A stretch of DNA of 37,962 nucleotides from Dysgonamonadaceae bacterium (GCA_031269685.1 JAISYU010000108.1:1-37962); one strand, 5' to 3'. Shown: positions 1 to 9,446, numbered from the stretch's first letter. Made by a program: numbers and translations. Notes: a model not told the origin generated them from the letters alone.

Positions 1-446
1 TCGTCCGCCGGAATTGTCTCCCTTCCTGCTTCGCGCCATTGGGTCTTGTCTATTTCCGGGAAATACGCATCGGCTTGGGGAAAGGTGGCGTGAATACGGG
101 TTAAGTATATTCTGTCGGCTTGTTCTATCACCTGTCTGTATATTTGTGCACCGCCGATGATAAATATTTCCTCCATGTTTATTAAGCGGATGAGGGCGGT
201 ATCAAGGGATGATGCGGTTTCAGCGCCTTCCGGCTTCAGTTCGGGATTGCGGCTGATGATTATATTGCGGCGGTTGGGCAGCGCGCCTCCGGGCAAGGAG
301 TCGAAGGTACGCCTTCCCATTATTACGGCATGACCGGTGGTGATTGCCTTGAAACGGCGTAAATCAACAGGGAGGTGGCATAATAGCCTTCCTCCCTGTC
401 CGATTTCGTTGTTTTTGCCGGCGGCAACTATTATTGATATTTTCAT
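1..446 (-). CDS. folA: Dihydrofolate reductase, 3' end cut by window edge
   Basis: The product should reduce dihydrofolate to tetrahydrofolate with NADPH in the cytoplasm. From the ATG at 446 the frame reads 148 residues without a stop to the edge; whole bacterial enzymes have about 160-165, so only a short C-terminus is missing. Visible family features are the N-terminal strand ISIIVAAGKNNEIG, the loop and helix LLCHLPVDLRRFK with the acidic substrate-binding Asp, TTGHAVIMGRRTFDSLP for cofactor binding, and the FIIGGAQIYRQ segment. The tryptophan that usually precedes HLP is a cysteine here. The start lies 21 bases downstream of the acyl-CoA dehydrogenase stop on the same strand, so the two are probably co-transcribed. 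Confidence 0.93.
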   Translation of the reverse strand, partial: MKISIIVAAGKNNEIGQGGRLLCHLPVDLRRFKAITTGHAVIMGRRTFDSLPGGALPNRRNIIISRNPELKPEGAETASSLDTALIRLINMEEIFIIGGAQIYRQVIEQADRIYLTRIHATFPQADAYFPEIDKTQWREAGRETIPAD

Positions 447-467
447 TTGCAGCGAAGCAATACCGTT

Positions 468-2174
468 TTACTTGTAATAGTTCTGTTTATGCCGCTCGAA
501 GCCGTTGATAAACGTCTCTATTTTCTTTATCTCGCTTTCGGCAATCGCGGTGTATACTTCTGCCGATGCCCGGAAGTCGGGGTTACGGTTAGCGTCGAGA
601 AGTAGCAGGAAGGAAAGGATGATGTATCCTGCGCTGTCCATAAGGCGGCGAGAGTGGAAGTCAATGTATTCTTGATCCTTATCCTTTGTTTTCGACACTT
701 TTGATACTATCTGTTCATATACGTCGATCAGTTGTACGAGGCGCTCCCTCAGCGGTTCGAGCTCTTCCTGTACGGATTCAACACGATATTCCATCATCTG
801 GGCGAGGTATGTTCCGGTAAGTACGTGGCGGATTGCAGCTACCACCTGCAACTGTGTTGTGCCTTCGTAGATGTTCGTAATCCGGGCGTCGCGGTATATG
901 CGTTCGCAAGGATAGTCCTTCATAAAGCCCGACCCGCCATGGATTTGGATTGCATCAAAGGCGTTCAGGTTGGCGTATTCGGCTGCGAATGCTTTTCCCA
1001 GTGGGGTATATGCGTCTGCCAGCCGGCGGTATCTTTTGAGTTCCTCTTTTTCTTCAATCGTGAGGGGACGTTCTTTTTGTATGTCTTCCAATGTCTTGTA
1101 GATGTCCACAAAACGAGAGGTTTCGTAAAGTATTGCGCGGGATGCGTCAAGCCTTGCTTTCATGTTTGCAAGAATTTCGTACACAGCGGGAAACTCAATG
1201 ATTGCCTTACCAAATTGTTTGCGGTCGCGAGCGTAACCAAGAGCCTCACGGTATGCCGCTTCCGATAGCCCTACGCCTTGCGCCGTAATGCCAAGACGGG
1301 CGCCGTTCATCAACGACATCACATATTTGATTAACCCCAGACGACGGTCGCCGCAGAGTTGGGCTTTGGCGTTCTTGAAAGTGAGTTCGCAAGTCGGTGA
1401 TCCTTTAATTCCCATCTTGTTCTCAATGCGGCGAACGTTGACCCCGCCATCGCACTTGTCGTAGATAAACATCGACAGTCCGCGCCCGTCTTTCGTGCCC
1501 TCTTCCGAGCGTGCAAGCACAAGGTGAATGTCCGAATCTCCGTTGGTTATGAAACGCTTAACACCATTCAGACGCCAGCAACCGTTAGCCTCGTCAAGTG
1601 TTGCTTTCAGCATAACCGATTGCAAATCGGAACCGGCATCCGGCTCCGTTAAGTCCATCGACATCGTTTCGCCTGAACACATTCGGGGTATGAACAGGGC
1701 GCGCTGTTCTTCGCTCCCAAACTCGTAAATCGTTTCGGCGCAATCCTGTAATGCCCAAATGGTACAGAATCCGGCATCAGCGCGGGCAACTATGTCGGAT
1801 GCCATAATGAATGCCGTCATAGGGAAGTTCAGACCTCCAAAACGACGTGGCATGGAAAGTCCCATCAAACCAGCCTGTGTTGTCGCCTTCAGGTTCTCGG
1901 CGGTGCCGGGAGCATAGGTGACGCGGTTGTTCTCGAGCGAAGGACCTGTATGATCAACTTCCTCCGCATTAGCAGCCACAACTTCACCTATTACTTCGCC
2001 TGCTATCTCCAGCGTGCGTTCATAACTGTCCATCGCATCATCGAAGTTCAACGGTGCGTAGTCATATTTCTCCGCTTCCGTAAAATTTCGTTCCCTCAGT
2101 TCTACTATCCTGCGCATCAGCGGATGAGACAGATGATGCTTCAGCGCCGGATTATCCAAATAAAAATTTGCCAT
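468..2174 (-). CDS. Acyl-CoA dehydrogenase family protein
   Basis: This 568-residue flavoprotein should oxidise an acyl-CoA to the 2-enoyl-CoA and pass electrons to an electron-transfer flavoprotein. Motifs run in the family order: TEPDAGSD near residues 176-183 (flavin contact), RLNGVKRFITNG near 201-211, YARDRKQFG near 314-322, and IHGGSGFMKDYPCERIYRD followed by IYEGTTQLQ near 435-443, where Glu437 is placed like the catalytic base of medium-chain enzymes. It is longer than the classic 380-residue enzymes and has an extra helical C-terminus, as in the larger Bacteroidota paralogues. The acyl substrate cannot be told from sequence. No etfAB genes are present in the window. A TACATTTG promoter lies just upstream and folA follows. 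Confidence 0.93.
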   Translation of the reverse strand: MANFYLDNPALKHHLSHPLMRRIVELRERNFTEAEKYDYAPLNFDDAMDSYERTLEIAGEVIGEVVAANAEEVDHTGPSLENNRVTYAPGTAENLKATTQAGLMGLSMPRRFGGLNFPMTAFIMASDIVARADAGFCTIWALQDCAETIYEFGSEEQRALFIPRMCSGETMSMDLTEPDAGSDLQSVMLKATLDEANGCWRLNGVKRFITNGDSDIHLVLARSEEGTKDGRGLSMFIYDKCDGGVNVRRIENKMGIKGSPTCELTFKNAKAQLCGDRRLGLIKYVMSLMNGARLGITAQGVGLSEAAYREALGYARDRKQFGKAIIEFPAVYEILANMKARLDASRAILYETSRFVDIYKTLEDIQKERPLTIEEKEELKRYRRLADAYTPLGKAFAAEYANLNAFDAIQIHGGSGFMKDYPCERIYRDARITNIYEGTTQLQVVAAIRHVLTGTYLAQMMEYRVESVQEELEPLRERLVQLIDVYEQIVSKVSKTKDKDQEYIDFHSRRLMDSAGYIILSFLLLLDANRNPDFRASAEVYTAIAESEIKKIETFINGFERHKQNYYK

Positions 2175-2196
2175 CTTTTTTTATAATTTGAGGCTG

Positions 2197-2204
2197 CAAA
2201 TGTA
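2197..2204 (-). promoter_or_regulatory. -7 element for the acyl-CoA dehydrogenase gene
   Basis: The minus strand reads TACATTTG followed by CAGCC, matching the Bacteroidota -7 consensus TAnnTTTG. A CTTG at 2224-2227 lies 19 bases upstream and could be the -33 element. The ATG at 2174 follows after a short leader. Confidence 0.7.
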
Positions 2205-2418
2205 AGGTTTTATTTTCTAATGACAAGCAAAAAATGAGAAATCGGTACATTTTTGGGTGATCCGTGCAGGAATACAAAGGAATATAGTTTCAGTTAAGGC
2301 AGGGTAAGATCACACATTTTGACCTCTCTTTTTTAGTAAAATGCCACTGCTCGATGAATTTTTTTGCTGTTTTTCATAAAAACATTGAATTTTGAGTAGA
2401 TTGTTTAAAAATAAAAAC

Positions 2419-2426
2419 TATATTTG
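2419..2426 (+). promoter_or_regulatory. -7 element for the exported-protein cluster
   Basis: The sequence TATATTTG followed by CAGCC fits TAnnTTTG and is 30 bases before the ATG at 2457. No well-spaced -33 element is obvious. It probably drives the 2457 gene and perhaps the two that follow. Confidence 0.65.
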
Positions 2427-2456
2427 CAGCCGAATTAAGATACAAATATCTGACCG

Positions 2457-2999
2457 ATGACATGTACAAAATATAGAGTTAAGCAATTAATAGAGCATCT
2501 TTGTCACTCAAAAGGCAAGATAATCTTCCTCACATTCGCACTGTTCTTCTGCTGCGAAAGTGGGGTTGCACAACTTCATATTGCAAAAAATGCGGTATTA
2601 GGATGTTTGGATAGCACACAGATTAACAAAGAAGGAATACCTCTTATATATGACAGCCGAAGCAAAAAGTTTAAGCCGGTACGTTATAAGAGTAAGGTTG
2701 TAAAAGAAATTACGCCTGAGAAAACCCAGAAAAGCAAAGGCACCTGCGCCAAATCCGGCTATAGTGTCTGTTTCAAACATGCGCCGCTTAACGGGAGCAG
2801 TTTTTCATCAGGGTCGACAGACCACAAGATTTGCATCAATCCCACAAAGCGACACACCAAACTTTACGCCGTTGCGGTAAAACGCATCGGCATAACCGTC
2901 ATCCTCGACGGTGAACCGATCTACGAATCCCCCTCTACCTTCAACAACTGCACCAACTTCAGCAGTGCGCAGGTAACAAGACCGCCGCCGGCTGTCTGA
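2457..2999 (+). CDS. Small exported protein of unknown function
   Basis: I do not recognise a family for this 180-residue protein. Residues 1-18 are polar and basic, residues 20-37 are hydrophobic (IIFLTFALFFCC within), and a GVAQ sequence near residue 39 looks like a signal peptidase I site, so export is likely. The mature part is basic and contains several cysteines that could form disulfides (GTCAKSGYSVCFKH, KICINP, NNCTN) and ends in a proline-rich tail RPPPAV. It is the first of three consecutive plus-strand genes for exported proteins, 121 bases before the next one, and has its own promoter. It is a credible gene because it has a promoter, a signal sequence and Bacteroidota-like composition, but no function can be given. 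Confidence 0.7.
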   Translation: MTCTKYRVKQLIEHLCHSKGKIIFLTFALFFCCESGVAQLHIAKNAVLGCLDSTQINKEGIPLIYDSRSKKFKPVRYKSKVVKEITPEKTQKSKGTCAKSGYSVCFKHAPLNGSSFSSGSTDHKICINPTKRHTKLYAVAVKRIGITVILDGEPIYESPSTFNNCTNFSSAQVTRPPPAV

Positions 3000-3120
3000 C
3001 ACTCTTTTCTAATTCACGTTTAATTACTTCTAACAGTAATTAGCCGTCCGTAATTGCCTTTTGTAATTACAGACAAAACTATTCTGGAACAAATAACAAA
3101 CTTTTAATTCAATAAAAACA

Positions 3121-3813
3121 ATGAAAAAATTCATCTATTTCCTTTTCGCGTTCACATTTTTCGCAGTGATGAAAACGAACGCACAAGTTACAATTGGAGC
3201 AACAAGTAACCCCAATGTAACACTCGAGATTGTCGGAAAACCGACTGATAACACCGTTGCCGATGGATTAATAATCCCTCGTATTACGGGAGACCAACTG
3301 GTAGCAAAAGTTATAACCGGTGGTAAGTACGCGGATGTGACCACATTCGAAGGCACTCTGGTTTATGTAACCAGCGCACCGACAACGGCGCAAACAGGAG
3401 TCCTGAAAAATGTAAAAGCGCCCGGCTATTACTATTTCGACAAGGCTAAAAATTGTTGGAAAGGCATTGCAAGCACCGACAACTTGACAGAGTGGTTCTA
3501 CATGCCGCCGTACCCTATCAACACTGAAGCAGGGGAAAACAAAACAATAGACCTCTACCAAGCATATGCCTGGTCTATTCTGGGAGAAGAGAATGAAACA
3601 GGCTTCGCTATTAAAAGCGCCGGAGCCCCTGACTTCTCTACCTTGCAGCCGGTCTTGTCGGCTACCGATTTCTACTATTTCGTTGTCGGATACGATCCCG
3701 AACTGTTCACTAATATTTCCATTACAGCTGCAGGAGTACTGAAATATACCATTCCTACGACCGCAGTTGCAGACGACGAAAGTTATATTACTATCGTATT
3801 TGCGAGGAAATAA
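3121..3813 (+). CDS. Exported protein with an N-terminal AQVTIG-type module
   Basis: This 230-residue protein begins with a clear signal peptide (MKKFIYFLFAFTFFAVM) ending NAQ before VTIGATSNPN. The segment from there to about residue 115 (GLIIPRITGDQL, then LVYVTSAP and a GYYYFDKAKNCWKGI element) resembles the N-terminal part of many Bacteroidota surface proteins and of the protein at 35504-37048 in this window. The C-terminal half (residues about 120-230) looks all-beta and ends YITIVFARK; I cannot assign it. It lies 87 bases before the 1539-residue gene, with a 13-bp hairpin between them. Likely role: surface-exposed or secreted partner of that protein; this is inference from position. Confidence 0.8.
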   Translation: MKKFIYFLFAFTFFAVMKTNAQVTIGATSNPNVTLEIVGKPTDNTVADGLIIPRITGDQLVAKVITGGKYADVTTFEGTLVYVTSAPTTAQTGVLKNVKAPGYYYFDKAKNCWKGIASTDNLTEWFYMPPYPINTEAGENKTIDLYQAYAWSILGEENETGFAIKSAGAPDFSTLQPVLSATDFYYFVVGYDPELFTNISITAAGVLKYTIPTTAVADDESYITIVFARK

Positions 3814-3833
3814 CCCATCAGGGAAAAATGTGC

Positions 3834-3870
3834 AAACCCTGCACATAAAAACAAAGCATGTGCAGGGTTT
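3834..3870 (+). terminator. Hairpin between the second and third exported-protein genes
   Basis: AAACCCTGCACAT (3834-3846) pairs perfectly with ATGTGCAGGGTTT (3858-3870) around an 11-base loop and is followed by AATTTA. It begins 20 bases after the stop of the 3121 gene. It could be an intrinsic terminator or, since no clear promoter is seen before 3901, a partial attenuator that lowers expression of the large gene. Confidence 0.7.
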
Positions 3871-3900
3871 AATTTACTCATTTTCTAAAAACAAGAACAC

Positions 3901-6900
3901 ATGAATAAAATAATAAAATTTAAACTGCTGTTTTCCCTGCTGATGTTGTTGCTTCTTCCCCTTTCGAGGATGGAAGCGCAGACGCCGGGTGGAGTTAACA
4001 ATCCCAATTACCAGTGGGCTGTATGGCTGACGCCGGATAAATACACCCAGGCAACCGGAATATGGGAAAACCGCATTACCGGCGGATATTCGGTGGGCAA
4101 CTTCAACCAGGTCGGTCTTACAAATAGTCCGGTGCATCCAACCCGTTCAACGACAGTGCCCGGATATAATTTTCATCCCGTTGTGAGTTTCAGCCAACAA
4201 GGAACATCAACGGTAGGTAAGCAATTTATTGTATCGGAAAATAAATCATACAGTGTAACAGCGAACAACAATATTACAACAATATTTGTGCTTAATCGCA
4301 AGCCAAGGCCGAACCAAACCAGCTTTGATACGTATGATTTTCTGATGTCTTTTAAGAGCACTGGTACCAATGCTGATAATACCATCGCATGGTATGGAAC
4401 AGGCGAAAATATTGACCTGTGGGCGAACAATCAGGCAGGCGGCATTTTCCGAAGCGGAATACTTGCGGTAGATAATGCTAATGACGGCACAACAGCTCTA
4501 GAGGTTTATAAAAATGGACATAAATTCAATCCAACAACGAGCAGTCTAAAGACCACCATTACCGCAAGCAACGGTTTAGGACTCGCCGGACGATTTGAAG
4601 GTACCACTGGTGGTTATGGTTACGATGGCGATATTCAGGAAGTTATTGTTTTGAAAAACACTGCGAACAGGCACCTCAATCCCGGTGATATGCAGAAGAT
4701 TCATTCCTACCTGTCCATCAAATACGGACTGCCTCTTAACAATACAGACAACTATGTCAACTCTTCGGGAGCGACCGTATGGCAGTATGATGCTCAATAC
4801 CACACCGCAGTATTCGGTCTTGCCCACGATGAAGCATCAGCGTTGTACCAGAAGCAGTCGAAGAACCTTGGCGATAACATCACGGTCTATATAGACAACA
4901 TTGCAACGTTCAACGACGGTAACAACGGTACAATCGACGACGGTGTCTATCTGCTTTTTGGCGCTACAGATACAGACCTTAATTCTATCGTTAAATATGT
5001 TGATCCAGTTCCAGCTATTACCGTAACTCCACCCAAGGTTGCATTACGAAGCAAAACTTCGCTAAAAGTGCAGTTGACAGGGCAAGCAACATTCGACGTT
5101 AATTTCAAACTCGGATCTACCACGAAATACCAATACATGCTGGTAAGTTCGTCACCAGACTTTGATTCAAATAACACCACCGCCCATCCCGTCACCAACT
5201 TGACTGAACAGACCTTCATTAATATCAACATCAAGGACGGAGATTACATCGCATTCGCATGTGAGGGTCCCGACCCGGGAGGCGCTCCGGGCGGCGTTGC
5301 TGAAGGACTGAGAATGTGGCTTCGTGCAGATGACGACACGCCGGGAGCCATTGATACGGTACCTAATCAGACTCTTACTTGGGACAACGGTGCTACCGTC
5401 GACACTTACGAAGGCACTACTATAGCATGGAAAAATTTGAATAACCCGACAGGGAATGTCCAAACTGTTGTTACAAAGTGGAGTGACCCTGTACGCAATA
5501 TTGTTTACAACGACCAGCCTGTAGTTACTAGGAGAAAGCCGCCGGTATATTTGAAGCGTCATTATCTGATGAATTACTATCCGGCAGTTGACTTCTACAA
5601 CAACGGGGATCTTGGGGGTACCAATGACAACGATATGTCGGCATTTCTCAGTACTACTAAAGGTCCGATGACTGTAGGCAAACCTGCAAACAGTACAATC
5701 TTTGCTGTTATCAATGGCTCAGTGCGCAATTCAAGTTCCTATCCCAATATCTACTTTATATCTTGGCATAAAGATGCTACAATGGATTCTTACACCGAAT
5801 ACATGCCCGGTTATGGTTTCCAGGCACATGTTGTTGGTAGCGAAAAAATGGGTCGGCCGCGTCTTCGTCTCGCACCTCCTACCAATATTGACAACAAGGT
5901 ATTCTCTCCTGGAGAGACGACTATTGCTTCCTATCAGTTGACCAACGTGCCGGCCGGTAGTATTAGTGCGGGTAACATTCGTGTTGGATTCAATATGATG
6001 GAAGATGTTAATACCGGTACGGAAACTACTTCTGACGATTGGTATATGAACGCCAATGGTTCACTCGGCGGTAGCCTGTACCACACCCGATCTTTGCGCG
6101 GGTTAATATCGGAAGTTATTGCATACGAACGCGCGCTGAATAACGATGAAAAGGCATTGGTAAATTCATACTATGCCTTAAAGTATGGACTCACGCTAAC
6201 GCCGAGCGCTCTGAACTACACAGTACCTCGTTTCGACTACAAGTTTTCCGATAACACTGCCTTGTGGCTCGGACACAGTTCCATTTCCGTCAGCGATTAT
6301 GTTACATTCTATAACAACCTCGCTGCCATAATACGCGATGACGATGCGCTACTCCATAACCGGCAGGCGCACTCGACCGACATCGGCTCGCTTGTTCACC
6401 TCGGCGTTGCCGGGACATGCACCGCATACGACGGCGATCCTTCGGGACTCGGAGATTTTGAATACGATAAGGAAGCTGTTATGGTCGGCAACAACACGGT
6501 AACAGGAGTCAAGAGCGATGTTAATGCGGCAATCTGCGGTCCCGAGTGTGTATTCCGCCGCACATGGATGGTACACAAACAGACATACGAAGATCGCCCG
6601 ATTCCGGTTATTGTTTCGGCGCAGAACAACGGCTCGAACAACCTTGGCGATGATAATATATCCGACTACTACAACGTGCTTAATCCTGCATATAAAATCT
6701 ACATGATTGTAGCGGAAAGTAAGGAAGCGCTCAACCCCGATAGTCCAGACTACGGGAACGACATCACGGCAGTCATCCCTATGACATGGCTCAACGGCGA
6801 ACATCAGTGTATATATACCTTCAGCAAGGAGAATACTTACATCACGTTCGGATACAAACCCGAAACAATGGGATGTCCGCCCGAAACTCCGTTCCGAGAC

Positions 6901-8520
6901 ACAAAAACCTATAGTTGGCAAAACTGGACAAAGCAGAACTACGGTACAGGCTCGCCAACGATAGACAAATCGGAATATATTGACCTCGGTAACGACGTAA
7001 AAATCATAAATACAAAGGTTACTTACGACTCCCCAGTAAAAACCTCCAGCAACTATCCGCATGTCGAAAACGGACGCCTGCGTATTTCACGCTCAGGAGG
7101 AAATGCTTCTGGAGTTGGAAACTTACCTGGCAACCGTGTGACAATCGAAATCGAAGTCAACACCTCAACGTTAGTCGACTTCCAGATATCTGGACTTGAC
7201 GGTTCATCGCGATCCTACGCGGCAGTTCAGGTAACCGGCTACTGCGGTGCAAACGCAGTTGCACCCGAACTGTCTTACGCCGGCAAGCACGAAAGTGCGT
7301 CGTATAAGATAATCGGAAACAGTGCCATAGTGCAGAAAAACCAGTCGAACGGTGCAACAAGCGCGAACGGAACGGTTAACGTCAAGTTTCTCAACGGCGT
7401 GAAGAAGATAGTGATTGTATATTACATGGCAGGGCGTGTAACCTCATCCCGTCGCTGGCTGTATATCGGACCGATCAGACTGCGCGCCGTGCCGCCTCCA
7501 GCGGTGGTCAACGAAGATGGTCTGTCGTTCGTGAAAGACGTCGAGGAATACGAAATCACCACCTGCAAGCCGGTCAAGTATGTTTTCTATATAGGGAACA
7601 CAAACTGTAACCAGAAGTATGTTAACTTCACAGATGAATTGCCCGAAGGTCTTACCTGGAAAGTGAATGGGGTAGGACTGGACGCAGCCAATGTCGACAA
7701 TACATCACTGAAGATAAATGACTACGAAGGAACTAATACGCTCCAAATCGATAGCCTTATCGTACCCGGCGAATCGGTACTCGTCTTCACAGCAACAGCA
7801 GTCATTGATCCCAATATAGGAGAATACACCGGATGGCGGGAATGGGGAAACAAAGCAAAAATAGATTACATCCAGGTTATTGAAGACGAAGATTTTCCAC
7901 GGGAACTGTGGAGCATGGATCGCTATACTCACGATGAGTACACGTATTTCAGAGCCAAATGGGAAGAGCGGGACGAGACGATCGAACTGGTTGCAGTGCC
8001 TCATCCTATAAAATACGGGCACAATTCGTCGATCCGCGTAACGCTTACCGTCAACAATCCCAACGCCGAAGATATTCAGGAAACCTTCCTCAACCTGTCA
8101 TGGAATGAAGAATTTTCATTTGATGAGACTACCCTTGCGATTACCGGCGCAGGCACAACTGCAATTGTTGATTATGAAGCGGGTAGCCATTCGATTCTTA
8201 TTGCAAAGGACGATGATGGTGAAGGCGGGTTCACAATACCGGGCAACAATACTCCTGTCGTCATCACATTCATCCTCACAGCGCCGGACAAAACTGGTCT
8301 TGTAGAAGAATGGGACGAAGTTAATGACGAGTGCGTCGAGATGGTCAACGGCGATTGCAAGATAAGAGATTTGCAGGTCGGCTATGAATTCTGGTCTGAA
8401 GGTGGTGACGAGTGCGTCATTGAGTCGATGATTGATCTTGATGGTGAAGTCAAGGTACCGCACCGAATCCCTAAAACGTCCATCATCATCAACAAGCATA
8501 TATCGAATGGCGTATACTAA
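3901..8520 (+). CDS. Very large multidomain surface protein
   Basis: This 1539-residue protein starts with a signal peptide ending near residue 26 (SRMEAQ). Residues about 50-300 look like a LamG/concanavalin-like sandwich ending in GDIQEVIVLKN and KIHSYLSIKYG, followed to about 345 by YVNSSGATVWQYD and FGLAHDEASALYQKQS, a combination I associate with the DUF8202 domain of Bacteroidota surface proteins. A second copy of this plan runs from about residue 468 (GLRMWLRADDD) to about 1000, with SEVIAYERALNNDEKALV and SYYALKYGLTL near 737. Residues about 1208-1310 resemble a DUF11-like repeat (DELPEGLTWKVNG), and a further beta-sandwich follows near 1367-1440. The end (IIINKHISNGVY) does not look like a standard T9SS sorting domain. 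Role, probably adhesion or surface layering, is inferred. Confidence 0.88.
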   Translation: MNKIIKFKLLFSLLMLLLLPLSRMEAQTPGGVNNPNYQWAVWLTPDKYTQATGIWENRITGGYSVGNFNQVGLTNSPVHPTRSTTVPGYNFHPVVSFSQQGTSTVGKQFIVSENKSYSVTANNNITTIFVLNRKPRPNQTSFDTYDFLMSFKSTGTNADNTIAWYGTGENIDLWANNQAGGIFRSGILAVDNANDGTTALEVYKNGHKFNPTTSSLKTTITASNGLGLAGRFEGTTGGYGYDGDIQEVIVLKNTANRHLNPGDMQKIHSYLSIKYGLPLNNTDNYVNSSGATVWQYDAQYHTAVFGLAHDEASALYQKQSKNLGDNITVYIDNIATFNDGNNGTIDDGVYLLFGATDTDLNSIVKYVDPVPAITVTPPKVALRSKTSLKVQLTGQATFDVNFKLGSTTKYQYMLVSSSPDFDSNNTTAHPVTNLTEQTFININIKDGDYIAFACEGPDPGGAPGGVAEGLRMWLRADDDTPGAIDTVPNQTLTWDNGATVDTYEGTTIAWKNLNNPTGNVQTVVTKWSDPVRNIVYNDQPVVTRRKPPVYLKRHYLMNYYPAVDFYNNGDLGGTNDNDMSAFLSTTKGPMTVGKPANSTIFAVINGSVRNSSSYPNIYFISWHKDATMDSYTEYMPGYGFQAHVVGSEKMGRPRLRLAPPTNIDNKVFSPGETTIASYQLTNVPAGSISAGNIRVGFNMMEDVNTGTETTSDDWYMNANGSLGGSLYHTRSLRGLISEVIAYERALNNDEKALVNSYYALKYGLTLTPSALNYTVPRFDYKFSDNTALWLGHSSISVSDYVTFYNNLAAIIRDDDALLHNRQAHSTDIGSLVHLGVAGTCTAYDGDPSGLGDFEYDKEAVMVGNNTVTGVKSDVNAAICGPECVFRRTWMVHKQTYEDRPIPVIVSAQNNGSNNLGDDNISDYYNVLNPAYKIYMIVAESKEALNPDSPDYGNDITAVIPMTWLNGEHQCIYTFSKENTYITFGYKPETMGCPPETPFRDTKTYSWQNWTKQNYGTGSPTIDKSEYIDLGNDVKIINTKVTYDSPVKTSSNYPHVENGRLRISRSGGNASGVGNLPGNRVTIEIEVNTSTLVDFQISGLDGSSRSYAAVQVTGYCGANAVAPELSYAGKHESASYKIIGNSAIVQKNQSNGATSANGTVNVKFLNGVKKIVIVYYMAGRVTSSRRWLYIGPIRLRAVPPPAVVNEDGLSFVKDVEEYEITTCKPVKYVFYIGNTNCNQKYVNFTDELPEGLTWKVNGVGLDAANVDNTSLKINDYEGTNTLQIDSLIVPGESVLVFTATAVIDPNIGEYTGWREWGNKAKIDYIQVIEDEDFPRELWSMDRYTHDEYTYFRAKWEERDETIELVAVPHPIKYGHNSSIRVTLTVNNPNAEDIQETFLNLSWNEEFSFDETTLAITGAGTTAIVDYEAGSHSILIAKDDDGEGGFTIPGNNTPVVITFILTAPDKTGLVEEWDEVNDECVEMVNGDCKIRDLQVGYEFWSEGGDECVIESMIDLDGEVKVPHRIPKTSIIINKHISNGVY

Positions 8521-8713
8521 GTTAACAAGCACGTACACGGAGAAATGAAAACAGAAAAATAAAATTTTTAGAGTTGTGAATTATTAATTAACCCTTTTAT
8601 TTTTATGTTTAGACAGTTAACAATGGGCATGGGGCGCAGTGATGCGTCTCATGCTGTTTTTAAATACGGGCGTTCCGTACCTGCTGTTAATCTGCTTGCT
8701 TTTGCTCTTATAA

Positions 8714-9439
8714 TTACCTGAAAACCTCGTGAAGAATATCCACAGATTTGATTTCGGAAAAATTAGCAAGGTGCAGCCGATAATAGGCTAAAATATGCTC
8801 AATGATAGTCTTGCGTTCATTACCCATAAAGCGGAAAGTCTGCATGTTTGAATAGTTTATTCTTGCCAGTAAAGAGAAAACGTAACTATCATCGGGATTC
8901 AGGAAATGAGGATGGAGAGGTTTTGTCGCAGTAAAATGACCGTTTTGCAAATCGAAGAAGGCGCCACGTTTATATAGCGCCACATCAGGCTCAAAACCCA
9001 GATAGCGACCCAATCCAAGCATAAAAGCAAGATGAAAATTGGCACAGGATTTCCCGGTAGATTCCAATACGCTAACAGATCGCAGGAGAAACTCAAACAA
9101 ATCGCGGTTGGGCTGCACTTCACGCACGACCTTACTGATAAGTTCGGCAATGAACAATCCGATAGCATTTTTTATGGGGTTATGCATCAGCGTAACGAGC
9201 GGAAAGAGAGTTTTAGCCTCTTTAATTCGCTGAATTTCGCGCAGGTTATGATGATCAACAAGCATATCAAGCGCCGAGAGCGGATGGAAGAGGGATTTTG
9301 GAGCTTGGGACTTACGTTTTGCATAGCGCGATGTCAGGTAGGACGTTCGCCCAAATTCTTCCGTATAGACGAGTGTTATTGAATAACGGTCATTATACGG
9401 CGTTGAATAAAGCACTATACCTTTTGTTTTATGTTCCAT
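8714..9439 (-). CDS. recO: DNA repair protein RecO
   Basis: RecO helps RecR load RecA onto SSB-coated single-stranded DNA in the RecFOR pathway. The 241 residues match the family length. The N-terminal OB-fold begins KTKGIVLYSTPYNDRYSITLVYTEEFGRTSYL, followed by the basic stretch RYAKRKSQ and a helical C-terminal domain with NAIGLFIAELISKVVRE and FMLGLGRYLGFEPD. The zinc-binding cysteines of some RecO proteins are not present, as is common in Bacteroidota. It is transcribed divergently from tRNA-Glu/rpsT, from a TAACTTTG promoter immediately upstream. The extreme 3' end abuts a gene-free stretch downstream of the large surface protein. Confidence 0.93.
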   Translation of the reverse strand: MEHKTKGIVLYSTPYNDRYSITLVYTEEFGRTSYLTSRYAKRKSQAPKSLFHPLSALDMLVDHHNLREIQRIKEAKTLFPLVTLMHNPIKNAIGLFIAELISKVVREVQPNRDLFEFLLRSVSVLESTGKSCANFHLAFMLGLGRYLGFEPDVALYKRGAFFDLQNGHFTATKPLHPHFLNPDDSYVFSLLARINYSNMQTFRFMGNERKTIIEHILAYYRLHLANFSEIKSVDILHEVFR

Positions 9440-9446
9440 GAGGGTA

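Noticed and set aside
732-1268. A 178-codon plus-strand frame inside the acyl-CoA dehydrogenase gene
   Set aside because: It is antisense to a strongly supported gene and has no family features.
6349-7062. A 237-codon minus-strand frame inside the large surface protein gene
   Set aside because: It is antisense to the supported 1539-residue protein and has unusual composition; a shadow.
8605-8721. A 38-codon plus-strand frame beginning MFRQLTMGMGRSDA
   Set aside because: No promoter or homology is visible and it overlaps the end of recO; kept only as a note.
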